Shown here in pieces: positions 15,523 through 24,448 of a stretch of 64,000 nt of DNA. Location of the stretch: the NCBI RefSeq assembly GCF_002735705.1, contig NZ_PDZL01000014.1, positions 1 to 64,000 of the forward strand, written 5' to 3'. Position 1 is the stretch's first letter, and the number at the start of each line of letters is the position of its first letter. The DNA comes from Janthinobacterium sp. BJB426. Its GTDB lineage: Bacteria; Pseudomonadota; Gammaproteobacteria; Burkholderiales; Burkholderiaceae_D. The notes beneath the pieces are model-generated. The model saw nothing but the letters and a program-made list of their open reading frames with translations. It made no database searches and had not been told where the DNA came from. A program made the position numbers and the translations under genes.

Positions 15523-15897
15523 ATGCCCTATCTTGTCATCCTGTTCTTTGTCGTTCTGTATTTGCTGGCCACCTTCTTTTTCCACATCCCCGCCCTGGTC
15601 GCCCTCGTGTATGGCGTGCTGAGCCTGAGCTGTTTCGTGGCCTATGCGATCGACAAATCGGCCGCAAAAGAGGGCCGCTGGCGCACCTCGGAACGCACCC
15701 TGCTGCTATTGGGGCTGCTGTGCGGCTGGCCTGGCGCCGTGCTGGCCCAGCAATGGCTGCGCCACAAGTCCAGCAAACGCTCGTTCCGCATCGCGTTCTG
15801 GATCACGGTCGCCATCAATATCGGCGCCTTCGTATATTTCAGCATGCATTACGCTGCGCCCGATATCGGCACCGAAGTGGCGCCCATCGAACTGTAA
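15523..15897 (+). CDS. DUF1294 family small membrane protein
   Basis: A 124-residue protein with about three to four membrane helices (YLVILFFVVLYLLATFFFHI, LVALVYGVLSLSCFVAYAID, TLLLLGLLCGWPGAVLAQQW, FWITVAINIGAFVYF). The middle stretch AYAIDKSAAKEGRWRTSE followed by GWPGA and a KSSKRSFR block is the DUF1294 signature. In many bacteria the same domain is fused to a cold-shock domain; here it stands alone. The function is unknown. The ATG at 15523 begins exactly at the first hydrophobic helix; codons upstream in this frame overlap ogt. Confidence 0.8.
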   Translation: MPYLVILFFVVLYLLATFFFHIPALVALVYGVLSLSCFVAYAIDKSAAKEGRWRTSERTLLLLGLLCGWPGAVLAQQWLRHKSSKRSFRIAFWITVAINIGAFVYFSMHYAAPDIGTEVAPIEL

Positions 15898-16021
15898 AAC
15901 TGCCTCCCGCCAAGATGTAACAATTATTGCAGCGCGTTGTTCTTGAAATGATCGCCTGTCAGAATATCAATATTCACGATATTCAAGCCAATTCATCTAC
16001 ACGGGAAAGCCCTTTTCGACC

Positions 16022-16411
16022 ATGCGTACCTTGCAAATCCACCATTCCTTCTTGTTCCGCCTTGCCGCAGCGATTTGTTTCGCCATCACCTTGGCGGGCT
16101 GCACAAGCTATCGCTTTATTCCCCCGGACTCCGATGCGGGGCGTCAGTGCGTGACGAGCTGCGGGACCAATCAACAAATATGCATTGCCGGCAAGGAGCA
16201 GCTTGCTGCGGCCCAGGCACAAGCTTGTGAGATGCGCAACGTCAGTACGGTTTCCATCTGCCTCGCAGTGGCGAAAACCGATGCGGACCGGGAACTGTGC
16301 TCGAAGAAACGCCAATATTGTTCCTCCAGCCCTTCTGGAACGTGGCAATGCGAGTCAGACTACAGAGCCTGCTATACGCAATGCGGCGGCCGAATCGAAG
16401 AAAGCGAATAA
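16022..16411 (+). CDS. Cysteine-rich lipoprotein of unknown function
   Basis: A 129-residue protein with a signal peptide ending in the lipobox LAGC (Cys ~27), so predicted to be lipidated. The mature part holds about ten further cysteines in paired spacings (CVTSCGTNQQIC, CSKKRQYCSSS, CESDYRACYTQCGG), which suggests several disulfides. The family is not recognised. The upstream 125 nt is AT-richer and could hold its promoter. The downstream 68 nt contains a GATTGATTGATTGATC microrepeat near 16461-16476, and the next gene is convergent. Confidence 0.7.
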   Translation: MRTLQIHHSFLFRLAAAICFAITLAGCTSYRFIPPDSDAGRQCVTSCGTNQQICIAGKEQLAAAQAQACEMRNVSTVSICLAVAKTDADRELCSKKRQYCSSSPSGTWQCESDYRACYTQCGGRIEESE

Positions 16412-16479
16412 TCGATCGCAAGGCTGATGCCGGCGAACAAGATGCCGGCGCGGCAGGCTTGATTGATTGATTGATCTTG

Positions 16480-17199
16480 CTACTCGCCCAGCAAGCGCAG
16501 CGATTCCAGCCAGTCCGCCTTCCATTCGCGCAACAACGGTTGCGTGGCGAACGCCTTCTTCAGGTGCGCCATGGGCACACGGTGCACGTCGTGCAAGCCG
16601 AACGCCAACGTCACCGGATGCCACAGGTGGCTGTTCTTGCCGCCGCGCGAATTCTTGCGCACGCGCGCGCCATCGTCGCCAAAGATGCCCACGCCACTGG
16701 CCAGTCCCTGCTCCAGGTCGACCTTGCCCACGCCGGCAAAGGCCAGCAAAATCTGCTCGCGCCCCAGACCCTTCAGGGCGCTGGGCAAGACCACGGGCGC
16801 CTTGTCCGCCTGTGCTTCATCGGGCTGCGGATGCTGCAACTGCTTGAGCAAACGCAACAGATCGCGCTCCTGGAAGTGCAAGCCGTCCAAGGGCACGCGC
16901 AGTCCCGGCGCCTTCAGCTCGATGGCGATGTTGCCCGAATCGCGCGTAAAACGCAGCCACACGTCGTCCGCGCCCGAGGCCAGGTGCTGCTTGTCCTCGA
17001 TAAACACGATGGGCGCCGCATAGCGCGTCACGCCGTCATGGAACAGCTCGACCCATGCTTCGCTGTAATCAAGCCATACATACGGCAAGCCGCCCTGCTC
17101 CAGCAAACGCGCCAGGGTCCACGGCGTGCCCGTCTGTTGCGCCAGCCAGGCACAGGCGTCAAAGGCGGAGGCGCGGTATGGCAAGGAAATGGAGGTCAT
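16480..17199 (-). CDS. Conserved-type protein of unknown function
   Basis: A 239-residue soluble protein. Its middle contains an unusual VWLDYSEAWVELFHDG stretch, then LLRLLKQLQHPQPDE. The C-terminal half has GLGREQILLAFAGVGKVD and a basic loop RKNSRGGKNSHLWHP. I recognise no catalytic motif. N-terminal wording reminiscent of phage-derived regulators is only an impression. The start at 17199 is preceded by ACGGA; the frame continues upstream by 41 codons, but these have poor composition and no ribosome site. Divergent from the small gene at 17364. Confidence 0.6.
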   Translation of the reverse strand: MTSISLPYRASAFDACAWLAQQTGTPWTLARLLEQGGLPYVWLDYSEAWVELFHDGVTRYAAPIVFIEDKQHLASGADDVWLRFTRDSGNIAIELKAPGLRVPLDGLHFQERDLLRLLKQLQHPQPDEAQADKAPVVLPSALKGLGREQILLAFAGVGKVDLEQGLASGVGIFGDDGARVRKNSRGGKNSHLWHPVTLAFGLHDVHRVPMAHLKKAFATQPLLREWKADWLESLRLLGE

Positions 17200-17363
17200 G
17201 GCGGTTCCGTCGATAAAAGTGGAGCGCAGTGTAGCAGACGCCGTCATCATCCCCTTCGGCGGGCGCAGCGGGCGCGCTTTTTTTGCGCGATGTGCTAGGC
17301 TGGTAGCATCAGCACGCGCCATGGCCCCCCGGCCGACTGGCGCACCACCACAAGGGGATCACC

Positions 17364-17543
17364 ATGCATTCGAGCACCAACGCCGCCACCGCACCCGCCC
17401 CGCCGCCGGAGCGCGATTCGCCCACGCCGGCCAATGAAGGCCATGCCGAGGAAGCACTCGATGAAGCGCTGAAGGAAAGCTTTCCGGCCAGCGACCCGAT
17501 CGCCATTGCCACCCCAAAACCAGCCGGCAAGACACCTTCCTGA
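17364..17543 (+). CDS. Small conserved acidic protein with LDEALKESFPASDP motif
   Basis: A 59-residue protein: a proline/alanine-rich disordered front, then the conserved block EALDEALKESFPASDPIAI and a short tail. I have seen this 'ALDEtFPASDP' block in short uncharacterised proteins across proteobacteria; its function is unknown to me. AAGGGG stands 7 nt before the ATG, and a strong terminator follows 13 nt after the stop, so it forms a compact single-gene unit. It is easy to miss because of its size. Confidence 0.75.
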   Translation: MHSSTNAATAPAPPPERDSPTPANEGHAEEALDEALKESFPASDPIAIATPKPAGKTPS

Positions 17544-17556
17544 TACACGCCCCAAC

Positions 17557-17585
17557 AGCCACCCTTGCGGTGGCTTCTTTTTTTG
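17557..17585 (+). terminator. Rho-independent terminator
   Basis: AGCCACC (17557-17563) and GGTGGCT (17569-17575) enclose a 5-nt loop and are followed by TCTTTTTTT. It ends the transcript of the small acidic protein. Confidence 0.9.
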
Positions 17586-17668
17586 CTGAAACTGAATCCG
17601 GACGCCCCGCCCCCGCGTACATGGCTATGCCATGACCGAACGACGTTACCACGCGGAAAGGAATCGCC

Positions 17669-17881
17669 ATGCAGCATTACAGCAAAAAGACGGATCCCAT
17701 GGATCAGCGCCTGTATCTGGCCCAGCGCATCGACAGGGCCGATGCGCGTTTGCAGCGCCTGCACGATGCGGCCGAGCGCGAACGCTGCGCGCAATGGATC
17801 ACGGCCTGGGCCGTGGCGGCGGGCGCCGACGCGCCGCGCGGCATGAAGCTGCGCATCCGCGGTGAATTCATCTTGCTTTGA
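17669..17881 (+). CDS. Small protein of unknown function
   Basis: A 70-residue helical, charged protein (YLAQRIDRADARLQRLHDAA) with a tail KLRIRGEFILL. GAAAGGA stands 7 nt before the ATG, a good ribosome site that supports expression. No family is recognised. It lies between two terminators and is convergent with the cydX end. Confidence 0.55.
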   Translation: MQHYSKKTDPMDQRLYLAQRIDRADARLQRLHDAAERERCAQWITAWAVAAGADAPRGMKLRIRGEFILL

Positions 17882-17882
17882 T

Positions 17883-17926
17883 AAAAAGCAAAAGCCCCGC
17901 CCGATGCATATGCACGGGGCGGGGCC
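17883..17926 (-). terminator. Terminator of the cyd operon
   Basis: A GC-rich stem (GCCCCGCCC against GGGCGGGGC, loop ~13 nt) is followed on the minus strand by TTTTGCTTTTT. It is 18 nt after the cydX stop. Confidence 0.85.
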
Positions 17927-17944
17927 AGTCAAGCCGACGCCGTC

Positions 17945-18070
17945 CTAGTTGGACGTGTCGCGGTACTGCTCGGGCGTCGTGTCGCCGTCGGCGACCTCAT
18001 ACCACATCGCATTGAGCACGGCGAAGGTCGCCGCCAGCGGAAGACCCAGTATCCAGGCGAAATACCACAT
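17945..18070 (-). CDS. cydX: Cytochrome bd small subunit CydX (YbgT family)
   Basis: A 41-residue single-helix protein that begins MWYFAWILGLPLAATFAVLN and continues with a conserved WYE after the helix, the CydX signature. It stabilises the heme b595/d centre of cytochrome bd oxidase. AAAGGA lies 6 nt before the ATG. It follows cydB after 21 nt and is the last gene before the operon terminator. Confidence 0.93.
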   Translation of the reverse strand: MWYFAWILGLPLAATFAVLNAMWYEVADGDTTPEQYRDTSN

Positions 18071-18091
18071 AGTTATTCCTTTCGTAAATTC

Positions 18092-19246
18092 TTAGTAGGC
18101 GTGACCGCTGTCGTCCTTGATTGCTTTTGCATCGACCTTGCCCCACAGCACTTTATAGACCCACGTCGTGTAGGCCACGATGAGGGGAATGAAGACGGCC
18201 GTGACGACCAGCATGATGAACAGGGTCATGTGGCTGGACGAGGAATCCCACACCGTCAGGCTGGCGCGCGGGTCGATCGACGAAGGCAGGATGAACGGAA
18301 ACATGGCCGCGCCCACACCGAGGATGATGCCGGCGATGCCGGCCGCGCTGGCCAGCAAGGCGGGCACTTCGCGGCGCGCGCGCTGGAAGGCAAAGGCCAG
18401 CAGCGGGCAAAGCAGGCCCAGCGCTGGAGCGATCCAGGTCCACGGATGGGCGGCAAAGTTGAGGAACCAGGCGCCCACGTGCACTTCCGCCGTTTTCAGC
18501 ATCGGGTTCGACGGACCGTCGACCACCACCGTGCTGCTGATGCGGTAGCCATCGACCCACAGCCACAGGGCCACGCCGGCCAGCGCATACAGCACGACCG
18601 TGGCGATTGCCGCCACGCTGCCGTAGCGGCGCGCCCGTTCGGCCACGGCACCGTCCGTCTTCAGCTGCAGCCAGGTGGCGCCGTGCATCACCAGCATGGC
18701 GACCGAGACGAGGCCGCACAGCAGGGCGAACGGGTTGAGCAGCGCAAAGAAGGTGCCGTCATAAAAGATGTGCATATCTGGCGAGAAACGGAACGGCACG
18801 CCCTGCAGCACGTTGCCGATCGCCACGCCGCAGATCAGGGCCGGCACGAAGCCGCCCACGAACAGGGCCGCGTCCCAGCGGGCGCGCCAGCGCGGGTCTT
18901 CGCGCTTGCTGCGGAACTTGAACGCCACGGGACGCACGATCAGCGCCACGAGGATAACGAACATGGCCAGATAAAAGCCCGAGAACGAGACGGCGTACAG
19001 TTGCGGCCAGGCGGCGAAGATGGCGCCACCGCCAAGGATCAGCCACACCTGGTTGCCTTCCCACACGGGACCGATACTGTTGATGACGACCCGGCGTTCC
19101 AGGTCCGTCTTGCCGACGAAGGGCAGCAAAATGCCCGTGCCCAGGTCGAAGCCGTCCGTGATGGCAAAGCCCACCAGCAGGATGCCGATCAGCAGCCACC
19201 AGATCAGGCGCAGTGTTTCGTAAGAAATCATTTCATGCAAAATCAT
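18092..19246 (-). CDS. cydB: Cytochrome bd ubiquinol oxidase subunit II
   Basis: A 384-residue polytopic protein (eight to nine TM helices) that pairs with CydA. The N-terminal block WWLLIGILLVGFAITDGFDL and GPVWEGNQVWLILGGGAIFA are diagnostic of CydB; the D/E residues there belong to the proton path to heme d. Length matches the E. coli protein (379). The ATG at 19246 has GGAGG 8 nt upstream. cydA ends 13 nt before. Confidence 0.96.
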   Translation of the reverse strand: MILHEMISYETLRLIWWLLIGILLVGFAITDGFDLGTGILLPFVGKTDLERRVVINSIGPVWEGNQVWLILGGGAIFAAWPQLYAVSFSGFYLAMFVILVALIVRPVAFKFRSKREDPRWRARWDAALFVGGFVPALICGVAIGNVLQGVPFRFSPDMHIFYDGTFFALLNPFALLCGLVSVAMLVMHGATWLQLKTDGAVAERARRYGSVAAIATVVLYALAGVALWLWVDGYRISSTVVVDGPSNPMLKTAEVHVGAWFLNFAAHPWTWIAPALGLLCPLLAFAFQRARREVPALLASAAGIAGIILGVGAAMFPFILPSSIDPRASLTVWDSSSSHMTLFIMLVVTAVFIPLIVAYTTWVYKVLWGKVDAKAIKDDSGHAY

Positions 19247-19259
19247 GGTCTGGCCCTCC

Positions 19260-20837
19260 TTAGGCGCGTTGAGTATGAATGGCTGCGGCCGCTGGCACGG
19301 GGACCGGCGCCTTCTCTTCCGGCCCCTTGCGGATGGCCTTGAGCATGAGCTTCATTTCAATAATCAACAGCACGGTGTAGATGGCGGCAAAGCCGGCAAT
19401 CGTGATCAAGAGGGTCGAAGCACCCAGGTTCGAGACGGCCACGGCCGTCGGCAGCACGCCTTCGATGACCCACGGCTGGCGGCCCACTTCGGCCACGATC
19501 CAGCCCGCCTCAATCGCCACCCACGGCAGCGGAATGGCGAACACGGCCAGCTTCAGCAGCCAGCGGTGCTTGTCCAGGGTGCGGCGCGTCGACAGCAGGA
19601 AGAAAGTGCCGGTGAGCAAGATAAAGAACATGCCCAGACCCACCATCACGCGGAAGGACCAGAACAGGGGCGCCACGGGCGGCACAGTATCGAGCGCGGC
19701 CTTGCGGATCTGCTCGGGCGTGGCCTGGCGCGGGTCATCGACGTAGCGTTTCAGCAGCAAGGCATAGCCCATGGACTGACCTTTCGACTCGAACATGTCC
19801 TTCGCGTCCTGCGGCACGGGCGCGCCGGGCGCCACGCTGCGGATGGTTTGCAGCGCGTCATATGCCTTGATGCCATCCTTGATCAGCAGTTCGCCGCGGT
19901 CGACCAGCTGCTCGATGCCGGGGATTTCCGTCGTCAGCGAACGCGTGCCGATCAAGCCCATCACCATCGGGATGTGCACGGCGTAATGCGTCTCGCGCGC
20001 TTTCGCGTCAGGGAAGCCGAAGGCCGTGAAGGCGGCCGGGGCCGGCTCCGTGGTCCACATGGCTTCGATGGCGGCCAGCTTCATCTTTTGGTGTTCCGAC
20101 GACAGGTAACCGCTTTCATCGCCAAGCACCACCACCGACAGCGAGGCGGCCAGGCCGAACGAGGCGGCCACCGTCATCGAGCGCTTGGCCAGTTGCACAT
20201 GGCGCCCCTTCAGCAGATACCAGGCGGAAATACCCAGCACGAAGATGGCAGCGGCCGTATAGCCGGCCGACACCGTGTGCACGAATTTCGCCTGTGCCAC
20301 GGGATTCGTCAGCACGGCACCGAAGTCCGTCACTTCCATGCGCATGGTTTGCGGATTGAAGGCCGCGCCGACGGGATTTTGCATCCAGCCGTTGGCGATC
20401 AAAATCCACAGGGCCGAGAAGTTCGAACCGATGGCCACCAGCCAGGTTGTGACCAGGTGGCCCCGCTTCGACAGCTTGTCCCAGCCGAAGAAGAACAGGC
20501 CGACGAAGGTCGCTTCCAGGAAGAAGGCCATCAAGCCCTCGATGGCCAGCGGCGCGCCGAAAATGTCGCCCACATAATGGCTGTAATAGCTCCAGTTCAT
20601 GCCGAACTGGAATTCCATGACGATGCCCGTCGCCACGCCCATGGCGAAGTTGATGCCGAACAAGACACCCCAGAACTTGGTCATGTCGCGCCAGATGGGG
20701 CGGTTCGTCATCACGTAAACCGTCTCCATGATGGCGAGGATCACTGACAGGCCGATCGTCAGCGGAACGAATATAAAGTGGTACAGAGCTGTCAGCGCGA
20801 ACTGCAGTCTGGATAAAGCGACAATATCGAAGTCCAT
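19260..20837 (-). CDS. cydA: Cytochrome bd ubiquinol oxidase subunit I
   Basis: A 525-residue quinol-oxidising subunit that carries hemes b558, b595 and d and reduces O2 to water with high affinity. The heme ligand H20 lies in LYHFIFVPLT. The conserved GRQPW block follows the quinol loop. Total length equals the long-Q-loop E. coli form (522). The C-terminus is cytosolic. The start at 20837 has AAGGA upstream; 27 extra codons in the same frame have no ribosome site. A 114-nt gap separates it from cydC, leaving room for an internal promoter. Confidence 0.96.
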   Translation of the reverse strand: MDFDIVALSRLQFALTALYHFIFVPLTIGLSVILAIMETVYVMTNRPIWRDMTKFWGVLFGINFAMGVATGIVMEFQFGMNWSYYSHYVGDIFGAPLAIEGLMAFFLEATFVGLFFFGWDKLSKRGHLVTTWLVAIGSNFSALWILIANGWMQNPVGAAFNPQTMRMEVTDFGAVLTNPVAQAKFVHTVSAGYTAAAIFVLGISAWYLLKGRHVQLAKRSMTVAASFGLAASLSVVVLGDESGYLSSEHQKMKLAAIEAMWTTEPAPAAFTAFGFPDAKARETHYAVHIPMVMGLIGTRSLTTEIPGIEQLVDRGELLIKDGIKAYDALQTIRSVAPGAPVPQDAKDMFESKGQSMGYALLLKRYVDDPRQATPEQIRKAALDTVPPVAPLFWSFRVMVGLGMFFILLTGTFFLLSTRRTLDKHRWLLKLAVFAIPLPWVAIEAGWIVAEVGRQPWVIEGVLPTAVAVSNLGASTLLITIAGFAAIYTVLLIIEMKLMLKAIRKGPEEKAPVPVPAAAAIHTQRA

Positions 20838-20951
20838 ATGATTTCCTTGGTGTTTCCCTACTGTAATTGTAAACTTGGTATCTATCTGATGCGATTCGAT
20901 TGGTTCCGCCGCCCACAAGCTGGCGTACGGACCGCCTGTCTCCGTTCTTAG

Positions 20952-22634
20952 TTAATCTCCGCGCAAGCCCGCCAAGGCTGTCTCGAAGGCTGGCGTGCCA
21001 CGGCGCGCGTCGCCCACGATGCGGCCATCGCGCAGGCTGACCAGCCGGTCCGCCTGCGCCGCTTCGCGCCGCAAGTGGGTTGCGATCAGCAAGCTGCGCC
21101 CTTCGCTGCGCGCCCGCAGGCGCTGCAAGACATCGTTCGCCGTCTGCGCATTCAGTGCTTCCGTCGCTTCGTCCAGCAGCCACAAGGTCGATTCGTGCAG
21201 GAACAGCCGCGCCAGCGCCAGGCGCCGCGCCTGGCCGCCCGACAAGCCCAGGCCGCCCTCGCCCAGCATGGTGCCCAAGCCGTCCGCGAAGGCCCGCACC
21301 TCCCCGTCCAGGCCGGCCGATTGCAGCGCCGCCCACAGCTGCGCATCGCTGGCGGACGGATCGGCCAGGCGCAGGTTGTCGCGCAAGCTGTCCTGGAACA
21401 ATTCCGTCTTCTGCGTGAACAGGCAGGCGCGTCCGGCGTGGACACTGCCCGACAGGGGCGCCAGCTCGCGCGCGGCCAGGGCCAGCAAGGTGGACTTGCC
21501 CGCGCCGCTGGGGCCGATCAAGGCCACGCGCTCGCCATCGGCGATGTGCAGCGATACGTCGTGCAAGATGGCAACGTGGCTGCCCGCATGCGCGGCGCTG
21601 ACGTGTTCCAGGCGCAAGCCCGGCGCGGCGTCGACGGGCGGCGCAACTACATCGTCTCCATCGAGGCGCGGCGCCAGACGGCGCATGGCCAGCAGCATGC
21701 GGCCCGCTTCCAGCGCGCCACGGCGCAGTCCCGCGAACGGTTCCACTGCCGTCAGGGCGATCAGCAAAGCCAGGGCTGCCAGCGGCAAACTCATCGTTTG
21801 CTGTTCCACCAGCGCGGCGACGGCGAGCAGCACCCCCGCCAGGGTCGCGCTGCCGGCCACGCCATACGCGGCGCCGGCGGCAGTCTCCAGGCGCAGCAGG
21901 GCGAAATCGGCTTGCGCCAGCGAACGGTCGATCTGCGCCAACGCCGCGCACTGGGCGTCGATGCGGCCCGCCATCACCAAGTCCGTCTGACCGGCCACCA
22001 GGTCGATGGTGCCGGAACGCAATTTTTCGATGGCGCGCGAACGCACGATGGCGGGGCGGCGCGCGCGTTGCGCCACGACCCAGCTGATGCCGCCGCCGGC
22101 GGCCAGCAGCCACGCGGCCAGGCCCAGCCCCAGTTGCCACTGCATCACGCCCAGCGCCACGCCGGCCAGCAAGGCTACGCACAAGGCCGTGAAGGCAGGC
22201 ACGAGCAGGCGCAAATACAGTGATTCGAGCGCGTCGATATCGGCCGTCAGGCGGAACAGCAGCTTGGCTGGCTGGCGCAGCAGCCGGCTGGCCGCTTCCG
22301 GGCGCGACCAGCCACGGAACAGCTGCACGCGGATGCTGGCCAGCGCAGCGAACGTGGCGTCGTGCGTGACGAGGCGTTCCGCATAGCGCGAACCCGTGCG
22401 GCCGATGGCCAGCAGGCGGATGCCGGCCGACGGACCGAAGACGTCGAACAGGATCGCCGTCGAAGCGTGCAGGCCGGCAATCGAGGTGGCCGTGATAAAC
22501 CAGCCCGACAAGCCCAATAAGGCCATGCCGGACACCGCCGTCAGGGCCGCCAGCAAGGCGCCGCCGATCAGCTTGCCGGGCTGGGCCAGCAGCAATTGCC
22601 GCAGGACGGGGTTCGATATGAGGGAAGTTTTCAT
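20952..22634 (-). CDS. cydC: Heterodimeric thiol exporter subunit CydC (ABC, fused membrane and ATPase domains)
   Basis: A 560-residue half-transporter. The membrane domain (1-~310) starts with the typical GLSGWFITATSIAGL. The ATPase domain has Walker A GPSGAGKST, signature LSGGQ, Walker B LWLLDEATEALN and the H-loop ATHLR. With CydD it exports cysteine and glutathione to the periplasm, needed for assembly of cytochrome bd and c. Its start overlaps the cydD stop by 4 nt (ATGA coupling). Confidence 0.94.
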   Translation of the reverse strand: MKTSLISNPVLRQLLLAQPGKLIGGALLAALTAVSGMALLGLSGWFITATSIAGLHASTAILFDVFGPSAGIRLLAIGRTGSRYAERLVTHDATFAALASIRVQLFRGWSRPEAASRLLRQPAKLLFRLTADIDALESLYLRLLVPAFTALCVALLAGVALGVMQWQLGLGLAAWLLAAGGGISWVVAQRARRPAIVRSRAIEKLRSGTIDLVAGQTDLVMAGRIDAQCAALAQIDRSLAQADFALLRLETAAGAAYGVAGSATLAGVLLAVAALVEQQTMSLPLAALALLIALTAVEPFAGLRRGALEAGRMLLAMRRLAPRLDGDDVVAPPVDAAPGLRLEHVSAAHAGSHVAILHDVSLHIADGERVALIGPSGAGKSTLLALAARELAPLSGSVHAGRACLFTQKTELFQDSLRDNLRLADPSASDAQLWAALQSAGLDGEVRAFADGLGTMLGEGGLGLSGGQARRLALARLFLHESTLWLLDEATEALNAQTANDVLQRLRARSEGRSLLIATHLRREAAQADRLVSLRDGRIVGDARRGTPAFETALAGLRGD

Positions 22635-24331
22635 GCCTGCTGTTCCTGTTCCTGCTCCTGTACCTGCGCCCGGACATCGACCTGCACCGTGCGCTGCAGG
22701 CGGCCGGCCAGCACGGGATCGTGCGTGGCGACGATCATCGTCTTGCCTTTCGCCAGTGCCAGCAAGGCGTCCGTGACGCGCGCCGCCGTTTCGCTGTCCA
22801 GGTGGGCCGTCGGTTCATCGACCAGCAGCAAATCGGCATGCGGATGCAGGGCCACGCGGGCCAGGGCCAGACGCACGGCTTCGCCGCCGGACAAGCCCTG
22901 GCCGCCATCGCTGAGCATGACGGCCGGCTGCGCCTGCGCCACGGCAGCCAGGTCGGCCAGGTGCAGCGCCTGCGTCACCTGCGTAGCGCTGGCGCCCGCG
23001 CGGCCCAGGGTCACATTCTGGCTGACGGACGCAGCAAACACGTGGGGGCGCTGGCCCATCCAGGCCATGCGCTGGCGCAAAGTATTGACCGTGCTGTCGG
23101 TCAGGCGCACGCCGCCGATGCGGATCTCGCCGCCGCTGGCGGGCAGCAAGCCGGCCAGCAGCGACAGCAAAGTGGTCTTGCCGGCGCCGCTGGCGCCCAG
23201 CAGGGCGACGTGTTCGCCGGCGCGCACGCTCAAGTCAAAGTGGTCGAATACGGGCGCCTCGCCGGGGTGGGCGAAGCGCAGTTGATGGAGTTCCACGGCA
23301 GGCGGTGGCGCCACCGCCATGGCGGCGGCGGAAACGGCAGCCACTTCCACACCGGCGCCGGGCAGGGCTACGCCCTCCCCCGCCAGGTCGTGCAGGCCGG
23401 CCAGGCCCGCTTCGCCGGCCGCCTTGTCGTGCCAGACGGCGGCCAGTTCGCGCAGCGGTTCGAAGAAAGCGGGCGCCAGCAGCAGGATGAACAAGCCCTG
23501 CCCCAGCGTCAGTTCCCGGCCCCAGGTGCCAAAATTGATGCTCCCCAGCAAGGAAAAACCGATAAACGCGGCCACCATGGCCACGCCCAGCGCGGAAAAC
23601 AGTTCCAGCACGGCGGACGACAAAAAGGCGATGCGCAGCACCACCATCGTGCGCCGGCGCACGGATTGCGACGAAGCGTCCAGCCGTGCGGCCGTAGCGT
23701 CGACGGCGTCGAGCGCGCGCAGGGTGGCCAGGCCGCGCAGGCGGTCCAATAGAAACGCGTTCATGCTGCCCATTTCCACCATCTGCGCGCGGCTGGCCGC
23801 CTGTGCGCCCATGCCGACCAGGGCCATGAAGACGGGAATCAGGGGCGCGGCGATGAGCAGGATCAAGGCGGCGATCCACGACAGCGGCGTCACCACGGCG
23901 AGGATCACGAGCGGCACGAGCATGACTTTCCAGCGCGCCGGCTTGTAGCGCACCAGATACGGCACGATGGCTTCGGCCTGTTCGGCGATGACGGAGGCCG
24001 CCTGGCCCGACTGGGCGCGCTGGCGGTCCAGCGGCGAACGCTGCGCCAGCGCTTGCGCCACTTGCGCGCGCAAGGTGGACAGGTGCGCGCGCGCCGCCGC
24101 ATACATGCGCCGCGCGCCCCACGCTTCGCAGCCGGCGCGCAGCACGCCCAGCAGCAGCACGCCAGCGGCCGGCAGCAGGGCCGCGCGCCATGGAGTGCCG
24201 TCGAGCATGGCTTGCACGGCCCAGGCCAGCAAGGCCGCTTGTGGCAGCCACAGCAAGGCGGCGCCGCCTTGCGCCAGGCTGGCAGCGCGGGGAAGGATAA
24301 AGCGGGGCAAGGACAGTGGCGTGGTCGGCAT
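22631..24331 (-). CDS. cydD: Heterodimeric thiol exporter subunit CydD
   Basis: A 566-residue ABC half-transporter with an N-terminal membrane domain (KVMLVPLVILAVVTPLSWIA, ALILLIAAPLIPVFMALVG) and an ATPase domain: Walker A GASGAGKTT, Walker B LLLVDEPTAHLD, H-loop ATHD. The signature reads LSGGE. The tail is a Gln/Glu-rich run (QEQEQEQQA). The ATG at 24331 has a weak AGAG upstream; more upstream codons overlap the divergent regulator region and are rejected. First gene of the cydDCABX cluster. Confidence 0.94.
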   Translation of the reverse strand: MPTTPLSLPRFILPRAASLAQGGAALLWLPQAALLAWAVQAMLDGTPWRAALLPAAGVLLLGVLRAGCEAWGARRMYAAARAHLSTLRAQVAQALAQRSPLDRQRAQSGQAASVIAEQAEAIVPYLVRYKPARWKVMLVPLVILAVVTPLSWIAALILLIAAPLIPVFMALVGMGAQAASRAQMVEMGSMNAFLLDRLRGLATLRALDAVDATAARLDASSQSVRRRTMVVLRIAFLSSAVLELFSALGVAMVAAFIGFSLLGSINFGTWGRELTLGQGLFILLLAPAFFEPLRELAAVWHDKAAGEAGLAGLHDLAGEGVALPGAGVEVAAVSAAAMAVAPPPAVELHQLRFAHPGEAPVFDHFDLSVRAGEHVALLGASGAGKTTLLSLLAGLLPASGGEIRIGGVRLTDSTVNTLRQRMAWMGQRPHVFAASVSQNVTLGRAGASATQVTQALHLADLAAVAQAQPAVMLSDGGQGLSGGEAVRLALARVALHPHADLLLVDEPTAHLDSETAARVTDALLALAKGKTMIVATHDPVLAGRLQRTVQVDVRAQVQEQEQEQQA

Positions 24332-24353
24332 CTCTATACTTTTTGAGTTTTCA

Positions 24354-24370
24354 GAATTTTCTGTAAATTC
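24354..24370. promoter_or_regulatory. Palindromic operator candidate between cydD and the GbsR-type gene
   Basis: GAATTT (24354-24359) and AAATTC (24365-24370) flank TCTGT, a perfect 6+6 palindrome 23 nt upstream of cydD. It overlaps a second short palindrome (CAGAA-TT-TTCTG). A TATAAT hexamer on the plus strand (24380-24385) could be the -10 of the regulator. A winged-helix dimer could bind here to control both directions. Confidence 0.45.
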
Positions 24371-24395
24371 GATATTTTGTATAATACTGCGAAAC

Positions 24396-24409
24396 ATGAC
24401 ATATATCAA
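24396..24409. promoter_or_regulatory. FNR/Anr-like site in the cyd divergent promoter
   Basis: Read on the minus strand, TTGATATATGTCAT keeps 8 of 10 defined positions of TTGAT-N4-ATCAA. It is 65 nt upstream of cydD, consistent with oxygen control of cytochrome bd genes. Confidence 0.4.
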
Positions 24410-24448
24410 TTGACCCTGCGGGTGTGGCGTGAAAAAATTCAGATAATT

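Noticed and set aside
16461-16476. GATTGATTGATTGATC as a CRISPR or phase-variable repeat
   Set aside because: Only about four 4-nt units, outside any coding region, with no spacer structure.
20116-22677. Minus-strand ~850-codon frame overlapping cydA and cydC in another phase
   Set aside because: Crosses two well-supported genes in a wrong phase and has Arg/Gly/Pro-rich composition.
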